A model generated the notes under the pieces. The model worked only from the letters and a program-made list of their open reading frames with translations. It did no database searches and had not been told where the DNA came from. Shown here in pieces: positions 57,505 to 64,000 of a stretch of DNA of 64,000 nt (the stretch's first letter is position 1; every line of letters starts with the position of its first letter). A program made the position numbers and the translations under genes. Location: positions 31,466 through 95,465 of the forward strand of contig JACPVG010000010.1 of assembly GCA_016191875.1 (NCBI GenBank), written 5' to 3'. This stretch comes from Chloroflexota bacterium. GTDB taxonomy: Bacteria; Chloroflexota; Anaerolineae; Anaerolineales; UBA11579.

Positions 57505-58533
57505 TCACGCCAGAATATCCACGCGGGTGCCGAAACTCTCGTATTTGTGCTGGCGGTCGAGCGGCACATCCGGCTGGGTCCAGCGGTAGACCCAGCGGGC
57601 TTCGTCCGGGCGCATGTTGATGCAGCCGTGGCTGCGCGGGCGGCCGAAGTCGTTGTGCCAGTAGGTGCCGTGGAAGGCGTGGCCCTGCTCGGTGATGTAG
57701 CACACCCAGGGCACGCCGGGCAGGTCGTAATCGCCGAAAGCCAGGTTGCCGGCAGCCATGTGGCGCGAGGGGCGCTTGTAGTAGGTCTGGAAGCCGCCCA
57801 GCGGCGTGCGCCAGCGCGGGTTGGCGACCTCGTCTCCGGTGGCGACCTGCGCCACCAGCACGGGCTGATCGTATTCGTAGGCCACCAGCAGCTGCTCGGC
57901 GATGCGCACCTCCAGCCGCTTGGCCTCCAGCGGCAAGGAGGGGCTGATGGGGGCCAGTTCGCGGTCCGGGAGGAGGCGCAGGTGCCTGGCCTGGGCGTAG
58001 AACACCTGGCGGTGGTCTTTGTCGTCCTGAATGCGGTACCAGGCAGTCAGGTCGTCGGCGATGATCAACTGGCTGACCCAATGGGTGCTCTGGTAGTAGT
58101 AGCGGTAGATGGGCTGGGAGCCGCCGTGCGGGGCTTCAAACGCGTCGCTGTAGGGCACGGTCACTTCCGCCAGCCGCCCCCACCAGGGCAGGCCGTCCAC
58201 CGGCTCGTTGAGCACAAAGTCCACGGGCTGAAGGGCGGCGCTGTGGACGTACATGCCGTCTTCGATGCGGTGCCAGGCGGCGTTGTGGGCTGGGCCGTCC
58301 GGGCCGGTGACGGTCTCGGCGACGGGCAGGATGTCATCCAGCGCAAAGGTGCGGGCCATCCCGCTGTTGAAGGTGGGCTGGGAATACGCCGCCAGCGTTT
58401 CTTCCAGCACCCGCCCGAACTTCACGCTCTCCCGACGGCGGGGCGCGGCAAGACCCAGCAGTGCCAGCCCGCCGAGATTCAGGAACTCGCGGCGCGAAAG
58501 CCCGGCCGCGGGGTTACTGCGAAGCATCCTCAT
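57505..58533 (-). CDS. Tat-exported L,D-transpeptidase (YkuD)
   Basis: 342 residues. The N-terminus SRREFLNLGGLALLGLAAP is a twin-arginine signal. A long linker with DDIL and GPAHNAAWHR is followed by the YkuD catalytic domain at about 220-320, with HGTYWHNDFGRPRSHGCINM: the SHGC nucleophile motif and its upstream His are intact. It cross-links or attaches proteins to peptidoglycan. The gene overlaps the amidase gene by 20 bp, so they form an operon for wall remodelling. Confidence 0.93.
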   Translation of the reverse strand: MRMLRSNPAAGLSRREFLNLGGLALLGLAAPRRRESVKFGRVLEETLAAYSQPTFNSGMARTFALDDILPVAETVTGPDGPAHNAAWHRIEDGMYVHSAALQPVDFVLNEPVDGLPWWGRLAEVTVPYSDAFEAPHGGSQPIYRYYYQSTHWVSQLIIADDLTAWYRIQDDKDHRQVFYAQARHLRLLPDRELAPISPSLPLEAKRLEVRIAEQLLVAYEYDQPVLVAQVATGDEVANPRWRTPLGGFQTYYKRPSRHMAAGNLAFGDYDLPGVPWVCYITEQGHAFHGTYWHNDFGRPRSHGCINMRPDEARWVYRWTQPDVPLDRQHKYESFGTRVDILA

Positions 58534-59290
58534 TGTAGAGATAGCACAGGATGCCGGCGGCGATGCCCTGGGCGACTTTGGCCTGCCCCTGGGTGAGAAT
58601 CTGGCGGTCCAGGTTCATGAAGCCGGTCTCGATGATGACGGCGGTGGTCTCGTTGTGGATCTCATCGAAGGCGTGGTAGTTGGTCATGTCGCGGGTGATC
58701 GAACCGGCGTGGAAGGGCAGGCCGGTGGCGGTCTCGTAGCGGCTGCGCAGGCAGGCCACCAGGCGGTTGGCCTTTTCCGGGAAAAAGGTGCCCAGCGCCG
58801 GGGCGATCTTGTAGCCGGTGGCGTCGTTGCTGATGAAGTCGCAGGTATCGGCGTGGATCGAGACCAGGGCCAGGGCGCGATAGCCCTGCAGGCGGTCGTC
58901 GAACTCGCTGAGCAGGTCGACGTCGAAGCCTTCCCCGATGAGCAGGTCGCGCACCTGGGTGGCGATCTCCAGGTTGAGGTCGGCTTCGGTCAGGCCATCG
59001 GCGCATTGGGCCCCGGAATCGTTCTGGTAGTGCCCGGCCACGATGCCGAGGCGCGGGCGCGGCCGGGGCGTGGCGGTGGGGAAGACCAGCGGGTTGGCTT
59101 GTTCTTCGGCGTTGAACAACCCGGCCAGCTGCTCGGTGAGGCCGAAGGGGATGAGCCCCAGCGGAGTCCAGGTGGTGAACAGGGTGGCCATGATCGCGCC
59201 GACGACCAGCACATTCCACACGATGCGCAGGATGTTGAGGCGGGCGGCCGGGCGGGCGCGGCGGCCGGTTTCGGGGAGCAATTGGTGCAT
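58514..59290 (-). CDS. N-acetylmuramoyl-L-alanine amidase (Amidase_3)
   Basis: 258 residues. An N-terminal membrane anchor at about 22-44, then an amidase_3 domain with GIVAGHYQND (zinc His), GLTEADLNLEIA (zinc Glu) and LVSIHADTC (zinc His), and the TAVIIETGFMNL catalytic Glu region. It cleaves the MurNAc-L-Ala bond. The first gene of the two-gene cell-wall operon on the minus strand. Confidence 0.93.
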   Translation of the reverse strand: MHQLLPETGRRARPAARLNILRIVWNVLVVGAIMATLFTTWTPLGLIPFGLTEQLAGLFNAEEQANPLVFPTATPRPRPRLGIVAGHYQNDSGAQCADGLTEADLNLEIATQVRDLLIGEGFDVDLLSEFDDRLQGYRALALVSIHADTCDFISNDATGYKIAPALGTFFPEKANRLVACLRSRYETATGLPFHAGSITRDMTNYHAFDEIHNETTAVIIETGFMNLDRQILTQGQAKVAQGIAAGILCYLYNEDASQ

Positions 59291-59384
59291 GAGTCTAATT
59301 TACCATTTTCGCGGCGGGCGCGCCGCCAAATGGCGGGGCGGGGAATCCTGTTCCATCGTACAGGCCGCCGGACTGCCTTTTGGC

Positions 59385-59414
59385 TTGCAACTCGCGTGCC
59401 CGCCAAGATACAAT
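59385..59414 (+). promoter_or_regulatory. Promoter of the flavin reductase gene
   Basis: TTGCAA (59385-59390), 18 bp, TACAAT (59409-59414), ending 9 bp before the ATG at 59424; leader of only a few nt. Confidence 0.6.
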
Positions 59415-59423
59415 ACCCGAACC

Positions 59424-59933
59424 ATGCCGCTCCAACCGGAAAAGCAAACCCACCTGACGACCAACGAGTTGCGCGACGTGCTGCGCTTCTGGGCCACGGG
59501 CGTGTCCATCGTCTCGGCGGCGCATGGCGGTGTGCAGCATGGTATGACCGTCAACTCGTTCACTTCGCTCAGCCTGGAGCCGCCGCTGGTCTCGGTGGCG
59601 TTGGAACGAATCACGCGCACGCACGGGCTGGTGGACCTTTCCGGGGCGTTCGGGGTGAGTTTCCTGGCGGAAGAGCAGAAAGCGGTGAGCGAGCGGTTCT
59701 CCGGGATGGCGACAGAGTTGCAGAACCGCTACGCGGGCTTGAAGGCGTTCACCATGGAGACGGGCAGCCCGCTGCTGGAGGGCGCGTTGGCCTGGCTGGA
59801 CTGCCGGGTGACGGAACGCCACACGGCCGGGACGCACACGGTGTTCTTCGCGGAGGTCATCGCCGCCCGCTTTGAGGGCGATGCGCCGCCGCTGCTGTAC
59901 TTCAACCGCGGTTACCGGAAACTGAGCACGTAG
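59424..59933 (+). CDS. Flavin reductase-like domain protein
   Basis: 169 residues from ATG 59424; the longer upstream frame is antisense to the amidase gene and discarded. The fold pattern of the flavin-reductase family: FWATGVSIVSAAHGG, GMTVNSFTSLSLEPPLVSV, and FAEVIAARF then PLLYFNRGYRKL at the end. It reduces or binds FMN/FAD, often as partner of a monooxygenase, but no oxygenase gene is adjacent. Confidence 0.92.
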   Translation: MPLQPEKQTHLTTNELRDVLRFWATGVSIVSAAHGGVQHGMTVNSFTSLSLEPPLVSVALERITRTHGLVDLSGAFGVSFLAEEQKAVSERFSGMATELQNRYAGLKAFTMETGSPLLEGALAWLDCRVTERHTAGTHTVFFAEVIAARFEGDAPPLLYFNRGYRKLST

Positions 59934-59952
59934 CGCCTCCGCCGGGGGAAAT

Positions 59953-59980
59953 GCAGATACCACAGATGAACACAGATTCG
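59953..59980. repeat. CACAGATG-type dispersed tract
   Basis: TGCAGATACCACAGATGAAC followed by ACAGATTC. It is followed by an AATTGGTAACTGGTAACTGG tract (59989-60008) like the one near 52430. Confidence 0.55.
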
Positions 59981-60028
59981 GAAGATGTAATTGGTAACTG
60001 GTAACTGGTGATTGCTCTGCTGCCTGCC

Positions 60029-61267
60029 CTACGGCCCCCACTGCGGGTTGAAGGCCGAGGCGGCCAGAGGGCGGACGGGGCTGCCATCCATGGGGATGAG
60101 CAGGAGCGTGCCGAAGAGCAGGGGCGAGCCGCCCGAGCCGGGCGCGGCCTGGATGCCGAGCGCCAGGCTGGCATCCGACGCCCAGAGGACATCGTCGAGC
60201 AGCCAGGTCTCGGGGCGCAGGATGGCGAAGGCGCGCACGTCGCCAACCGGGGCGCGCACCGCGATGAGCGGCACGTTGCCGTCCGGGAAGGTGGGCGTGT
60301 TGGCGAAGAAGTACGTCAGGCTGCCGCCGGCTTCGTGCGGGAAACCGGCGAAGTTGAGCGTGCCATCCGGGTTCTGGGAGGGCAACAGCACGTTCTGCGC
60401 GCCGGTGGCGGCGTCGTAACGCCACAGGCCGGGGTCGATCATGCCGATGTAGGGGCTGGCGACCAGGACGGTGCGGCCATCCGGGGACCAGGCGGCGTGG
60501 CAGCAGGCGTTGTACTGGCTCTGGAACTGGGTGAAGGACCCGGCGGCGGCATCCCACACGCCGAAGGTGCCGCCCTCGTAGAAGCCGAGGAACACCAGCA
60601 GTCTGCCGCCGTCGGGCGACCAGGATTCGGGGAAGAAGATGCGGTCGGCGATGAGCAGGCCGCCGGTGTCGTGGGCCTCGTTGGCGAGCACCAGGCGGGA
60701 TGTGCCTTCGAGGATGGAATAGAGGTTCAGGCCGCCGCGGCCGTAGGCCAGCGTCAGGCCGTCGGGCGACCAGGCCAGGCGGTTGATCTTCTCGAACAGG
60801 AAGTAACGGTCGGTCTCGGCGGGCGGGCCGCCATCCACGATGAGGGCGCGGGCCGTGCCGTCGGCCAGGACGGTGTAGATCTGGTTCTGGACGAGGTAGG
60901 CGACCTCGCCAGCCGGCGAGACGGCGAAGTCTTCGACCGGCGCGGCTTCATCGGTGATGCGTGTGAGGGTGATGCTGTCGCGTTCCAGCCGCCAGACCTG
61001 CGAGCGGCCGCTGGCCTCGCTGAGGAAGTAGACCGCATGCGGCAGCACGCCGCCGGGGTCGGTGGGCGCGGCGGTGGGCAGGGGTTCGTCCTCCGGCGCG
61101 GCGGTGGCGGCGGGCGCGCCGCCCAGCCCGGCCTGGACGGTGGCGGCCACGGAGGTGGCGACGCTATCTACTTCGGGCGAGGCGGGCAGGGGGCCGTTGA
61201 AGCCGCAGGCGAGGGCGGCGGCGGCAAGGATGGCGATAACAAGGTAGAGGGGAGTCTTGGGGTTCAT
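60029..61267 (-). CDS. TolB-like beta-propeller lipoprotein (PD40 repeats)
   Basis: 412 residues. The signal peptide ends at LAAAALAC (lipobox Cys about 21). After a Pro/Ala linker, WD40/PD40-type repeats run through the protein (RLAWSPDGLTLAYG, ESWSPDGGRLLVF, AAWSPDGRTVLVAS). The propeller resembles TolB, but it is a single-membrane-type surface lipoprotein here. The ligand is unknown. Confidence 0.88.
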   Translation of the reverse strand: MNPKTPLYLVIAILAAAALACGFNGPLPASPEVDSVATSVAATVQAGLGGAPAATAAPEDEPLPTAAPTDPGGVLPHAVYFLSEASGRSQVWRLERDSITLTRITDEAAPVEDFAVSPAGEVAYLVQNQIYTVLADGTARALIVDGGPPAETDRYFLFEKINRLAWSPDGLTLAYGRGGLNLYSILEGTSRLVLANEAHDTGGLLIADRIFFPESWSPDGGRLLVFLGFYEGGTFGVWDAAAGSFTQFQSQYNACCHAAWSPDGRTVLVASPYIGMIDPGLWRYDAATGAQNVLLPSQNPDGTLNFAGFPHEAGGSLTYFFANTPTFPDGNVPLIAVRAPVGDVRAFAILRPETWLLDDVLWASDASLALGIQAAPGSGGSPLLFGTLLLIPMDGSPVRPLAASAFNPQWGP

Positions 61268-61576
61268 GGGGCCTCAGGGAAGTCGCGAAGTCAGGAGGTC
61301 GGGAAGTCGGGAACGTGAATGATGTAGACAAGCATACCATTACGTTGACTGGTTGAGGACACACCCACACCCCCTGTCCGCGGGGTGTCTTCGCCGCGTC
61401 CGCGGGCGGGTGGGGTGTGGCTGCGGCGCGGCGGGCGATAGAACACGCCCACAAGGGGCCAGGCTACTGGAGGGAGAGGGGAGCAGTTATCGATAGGCGC
61501 GGCCAGGATAGCGTGGGAGGCAGGGGGAGGGATTACTCACCGGATATCGCAATTCGCCAGAGATCTGTCGCGCCAC
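61268..61576. other. Gene-free interval with an imperfect inverted repeat
   Basis: No gene. CCACACCCC (61365-61373) and CCGCGG (61378-61383) pair with CCGCGG (61400-61405) and GGGGTGTGG (61412-61420). No T run follows, so it is not a typical terminator. The rest shows nothing recognised. Confidence 0.5.
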
Positions 61577-62443
61577 TCAAGGGCAAGTCTGCTGCCAGGC
61601 GCCAAGTTCTCGATCCTTGAGAATGAGGCTGAAATCCAACGCCTCGGCCTCCTGACACAACTGCTCAATGGTTACTCCGGTATCCGTATATTCCGCTGCA
61701 AAAACGGGCTTTCCCATTTGAATGAACGGCATCATCTCTTCACACCACCCCTCGGCAAAGCAGTCCTCGGTCAGCGCCCAATCAAAATAGGGCAGAAGGT
61801 CGGCTACCTGGTCGGGATCGTTTTTCAGCCCGATGGACAAGCCGCGGGCGTGCGCCTCATCCGCCAGCCAGAGGTTGTACCTGATCTGGTCCTCGTAAGT
61901 CAGCGGAAAGCCGGTGTCGTTGGTGTAAGCGTCAATGTTGTCCGGCTCGATGCCGTCGAAGCCTTTGTCCCTGCACAAATCCAGCCGGGCGCGCATCACG
62001 GGCGCTAACAATTCGATCTGGCGAATGTCCAGCCAGCTTTCACCCGGCCAGCCTTCATAATCCTCGCCAATCACTGAAGCGGGGAATTGGTCCGCATCCG
62101 GGCGCCAGTCTTCCCAGCTGCCGACGCTCACATAGCAGACCACTTTGCGCCCCTGTGCATGCAACGCCGCTATCACGCCGGCATCGTTTTCAAACACATC
62201 AATATCGTACATGTCAACATCCATGCTGAGGTCAACCGGGATATCGCTCAACTGCCATTGCCAGCGCAAGCCGACCGAAGGCGTCCACCAAACGCTCTGG
62301 CTGTCCTGGAATCCGGGAGTTGCTCTACCCGCCGATGGCGTTTCGAAAGGGTCGGGAGGTGGCGGTGTTGGCAGATTGCTCCTATTGCAGGCCATAAGCA
62401 ATAGCACCACAAATACCACCCATCGCTTCTGATGCGACCTCAT
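61577..62443 (-). CDS. GH114-like endo-alpha-1,4-polygalactosaminidase-type lipoprotein
   Basis: 288 residues from ATG 62443, chosen because it gives a proper signal peptide with lipobox LLLMAC (Cys about 17); frames from 62590 add a leader without signal character. The TIM-barrel core matches TM1410/GH114: VDMYDIDVFENDAGVIAAL, KVVCYVSVGSWEDWRPDADQ, KGFDGIEPDNIDAYTN (catalytic acidic pair) and FDWALTEDCFAEGW. It hydrolyses galactosaminogalactan-like polymers in studied cases; the substrate here is unknown. G+C is lower than in the neighbours, which may indicate transfer. Confidence 0.85.
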   Translation of the reverse strand: MRSHQKRWVVFVVLLLMACNRSNLPTPPPPDPFETPSAGRATPGFQDSQSVWWTPSVGLRWQWQLSDIPVDLSMDVDMYDIDVFENDAGVIAALHAQGRKVVCYVSVGSWEDWRPDADQFPASVIGEDYEGWPGESWLDIRQIELLAPVMRARLDLCRDKGFDGIEPDNIDAYTNDTGFPLTYEDQIRYNLWLADEAHARGLSIGLKNDPDQVADLLPYFDWALTEDCFAEGWCEEMMPFIQMGKPVFAAEYTDTGVTIEQLCQEAEALDFSLILKDRELGAWQQTCP

Positions 62444-62757
62444 AGGGGTAACCTTCCCGGGTGACAATGCATACCGAGTGTGCCTGACCATCGAGCCGTC
62501 GAACGTCTTGGTGTGCGGCGGGTGGGTGGGACGAGATAACGCCACTTTGAGGGAACCAACTTGGAGCCCGGAGACCTGCTTCATCCTCACTTCTCCGTGA
62601 ACCCAGTATACAGAAAAACCGATCGAAGTAAAGCATGATGCTATGACGACAAAGCCCAGCGGGCCGACTCGTCGGCTTCGCCTCCGAGGTCGGCCCCTAC
62701 GGGGGGACAGCGAGGCTCAGTCCTCCGCGCAGCGGAAGCCGTCGCCATCCCCAATCT
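62444..62757. other. Gene-free interval with a GGGCCGAC hairpin
   Basis: No gene. GGGCCGAC (62661-62668) pairs with GTCGGCCC (62689-62696), and TCG (62669-62671) with CGA (62685-62687). The GGCCCCTAC on its right flank links it loosely to the GGGGC palindrome family at 49260 and 32843. Confidence 0.5.
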
Positions 62758-63747
62758 TCACGCACTCTTCGCCAGCCCCAGCCGCATGAACAGCCACGGC
62801 GCGCCGGCGGCGATCCAGAAGCCGAGTAGGGCGTAGCGCAGGTAGCGCAGGGCGTAGGCCAGCAGGTTCTCGCCGCCGGGGAAGACCGCCCCCAGCCCGC
62901 GCCAGATGAGCAATGCGCCCAGCGCGCCGAGGACGAAGCGCGCCAGCATTGGGAACGGCTTGCCGCGCGGGTCGTAGCCGCCGCGCCCGGCCAGCCAGTC
63001 CACGCCCAACGCCAGGCCGAACAGCGCGCCCACATAGGTGAGCGTGTCTTCCAGCGTGCTCGGGTTGATGGCTTCCTCGGGGTGGGCGGCGGCGGCGTTG
63101 GCGGCCCATTCGGCGGGCAGGGCGAAGCCGCGCAGTTCGGGGCGCAGGGCGGCGCTGGCCAGCGCCGCGGCGAGGGTGAAGGCGAAGATGAGCGCGAGGC
63201 GGCGCGCCCGGGACATGCCGCCCAGCCAGCGGATGACCGGCGCTTCGTATTTGAGGATGACCGCCAGCAGCGCCAGGCCGAGCGCCCACCCGGCCAGCAC
63301 GTCCAGGGCGTAGTGCAGGCCGAGGGCGACGCGCGAAAAGCCGATGAGGAAGACGAGCAGGGCGGCGGCGACGGTCGCCCAGCGCCTGCGCAGCGTGACG
63401 GCGAACAGGCCGTAGATGCTGGCGGGTAACTGGGCGTGGCCGGAAGGGATGCCGAAGGTGGTCTCGGCCTCGCCGTAGGTCTGCACGGCCGGGTCGGCCC
63501 AATAGGGGCGCGGGGCGGCGAAGAGCAGTTTGAACACGTCGTTCACCCAGCCGTTGAGCAGGAGTACCACGCCCATGCGGATGCCGAGGCGGTAGTCGTA
63601 CAGCCAGATGAGGGCGGGCATGATGAGGATGTAGAAATCCGCCTTGCCGAGGAAGGTGAAGAAACGGAAGAAGGCGGCGTAGGGGCCGGCCCAGGACTGC
63701 ACCCAGTGGGTGAATTCAAGGCTGGCGGCGAGCAGGTTCTCAAGCAT
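62758..63747 (-). CDS. PAP2-family membrane phosphatase
   Basis: 329 residues, about six to eight membrane segments. The three phosphatase motifs are intact: KLLFAAPRPYW (motif 1), PSGHAQ (motif 2, catalytic His) and SRVALGLHYALDVLAG (motif 3, with the nucleophile His). The C-terminal half adds further helices (RRLALIFAFTL onward). It dephosphorylates a lipid phosphate such as phosphatidate or undecaprenyl pyrophosphate; which one is not clear. Confidence 0.92.
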   Translation of the reverse strand: MLENLLAASLEFTHWVQSWAGPYAAFFRFFTFLGKADFYILIMPALIWLYDYRLGIRMGVVLLLNGWVNDVFKLLFAAPRPYWADPAVQTYGEAETTFGIPSGHAQLPASIYGLFAVTLRRRWATVAAALLVFLIGFSRVALGLHYALDVLAGWALGLALLAVILKYEAPVIRWLGGMSRARRLALIFAFTLAAALASAALRPELRGFALPAEWAANAAAAHPEEAINPSTLEDTLTYVGALFGLALGVDWLAGRGGYDPRGKPFPMLARFVLGALGALLIWRGLGAVFPGGENLLAYALRYLRYALLGFWIAAGAPWLFMRLGLAKSA

Positions 63748-63766
63748 GGAACTCCTCCTGAAATAT

Positions 63767-63800
63767 GCACCACAGATGGACGCAGATAAGCACGGATGAA
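63767..63800. repeat. CACAGATG-type dispersed tract
   Basis: ACCACAGATGGACGCAGATA then AGCACGGATGA, between the PAP2 gene and the hydrolase gene; same family as 14374, 56928 and 59953. Confidence 0.6.
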
Positions 63801-63816
63801 AACCGGAACCCTGGAA

Positions 63817-64000
63817 TTAATCCGGCGGAACCAGATGGACGAATTCCGTCACCAGGTCGAACACCTGGGCGGTGTCGCCGTCGCGGGTGAGGATATGGTT
63901 GCAGCCGGTGACCCAGAGCAGTTCCTTGCGGGGCGAGCCGAGCCGGGCGAGCAGTCTCTCGCCGTGCGAGGGCGTGACGTAGGTATCGTCACGCGAATAC
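63817..64000 (-). CDS. Alpha/beta hydrolase, C-terminal fragment (runs off the window end)
   Basis: The minus-strand frame is open from the window edge to TAA at 63817-63819, about 60 residues. It contains RDDTYVTPSHGERLLARLG, with the catalytic Asp in the DDTYV loop, and GCNHILTRD, with the catalytic His. These are the last two triad residues of an alpha/beta hydrolase such as a serine aminopeptidase or carboxylesterase. The nucleophile part lies outside the window. Confidence 0.7.
   Translation of the reverse strand, partial: YSRDDTYVTPSHGERLLARLGSPRKELLWVTGCNHILTRDGDTAQVFDLVTEFVHLVPPD

Noticed and set aside
61365..61420. GC-rich inverted repeat as a terminator
   Set aside because: No T run on either strand and the stem is interrupted.
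1..64000. CRISPR arrays, rRNA genes and full insertion sequences
   Set aside because: No regularly spaced direct repeats, no rRNA-like sequence and no transposase gene were seen.

Overview
The window reads as high-G+C chromosomal DNA from a bacterium of the phylum Chloroflexota, probably class Anaerolineae. This is inferred from gene content and not from a marker tree. The pointers are a Flp/Tad pilus locus without a visible secretin, many GT-C type membrane glycosyltransferases, a GldA/F/G-like ABC cluster with a DUF4340 protein, a long-form hibernation factor, and the conserved rpmH-rnpA-yidD-yidC-jag block close to parA-parB. That block usually lies near the replication origin, although no dnaA or DnaA-box cluster is visible here.

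Layout. 0-6 kb: the end of a TfoX-N-like gene, an unusual SNase-like/SGNH-hydrolase fusion, then a four-gene export operon (ATPase, permease, GldG-like protein, DUF4340 protein). 6.2-7.5 kb: the primary sigma factor. 7.5-9.9 kb: a lower-G+C accessory island that looks like integron-type gene cassettes (core site, cassette ORF, attC-like palindrome overlapping its stop codon, a frameshifted P-loop kinase, a small membrane protein). The island is bounded by a degenerate second copy of the last 60 bp of rpoD plus its terminator. 9.9-17.4 kb: five large polytopic glycosyltransferase-like proteins. 17.6-26.6 kb: a NarL/DegS-type two-component pair followed by flp, cpaB, tadZ, cpaF, tadB and tadC. 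26.6-30.8 kb: comF, hpf, a small gene plus a cNMP-binding protein, folE, and a diheme cytochrome c. 30.8-35.8 kb: three more polytopic membrane proteins. 36-38.7 kb: a lipoprotein, a conserved unknown, and a dihydropyrimidinase. 38.7-42.2 kb: a three-gene complex I antiporter-like membrane module with no redox subunits. 42.3-46.7 kb: a DmdA/GcvT-like enzyme, a coiled-coil protein, and selB. 46.7-51.8 kb (minus strand): a diguanylate cyclase, an amidohydrolase, parB, parA, and a PfkB kinase. 52.7-56.3 kb (minus strand): jag, yidC, a beta-propeller lipoprotein, yidD, rnpA, rpmH. 57-64 kb: a cell-wall pair (L,D-transpeptidase plus amidase), a flavin reductase, a beta-propeller lipoprotein, a GH114-like protein, a PAP2 phosphatase, and the end of an alpha/beta hydrolase.

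Regulation and genome texture. Several promoters are near consensus (-35/-10 with 16-18 bp spacing). At least seven genes have a -10 hexamer ending only about 6-11 bp before the start codon and no Shine-Dalgarno sequence, which suggests frequent leaderless transcription. Intergenic DNA carries several short repeat families: a 50-bp element with inverted ends (three copies), a roughly 75-bp element that begins on a stop codon (two copies), a 254-bp MITE-like element with 11-bp inverted ends and 11-bp flanking direct repeats, palindromes with GGGGC arms (one inside a coding region), and CACAGATG-type tracts. No CRISPR array, rRNA, convincing tRNA or transposase gene was found.
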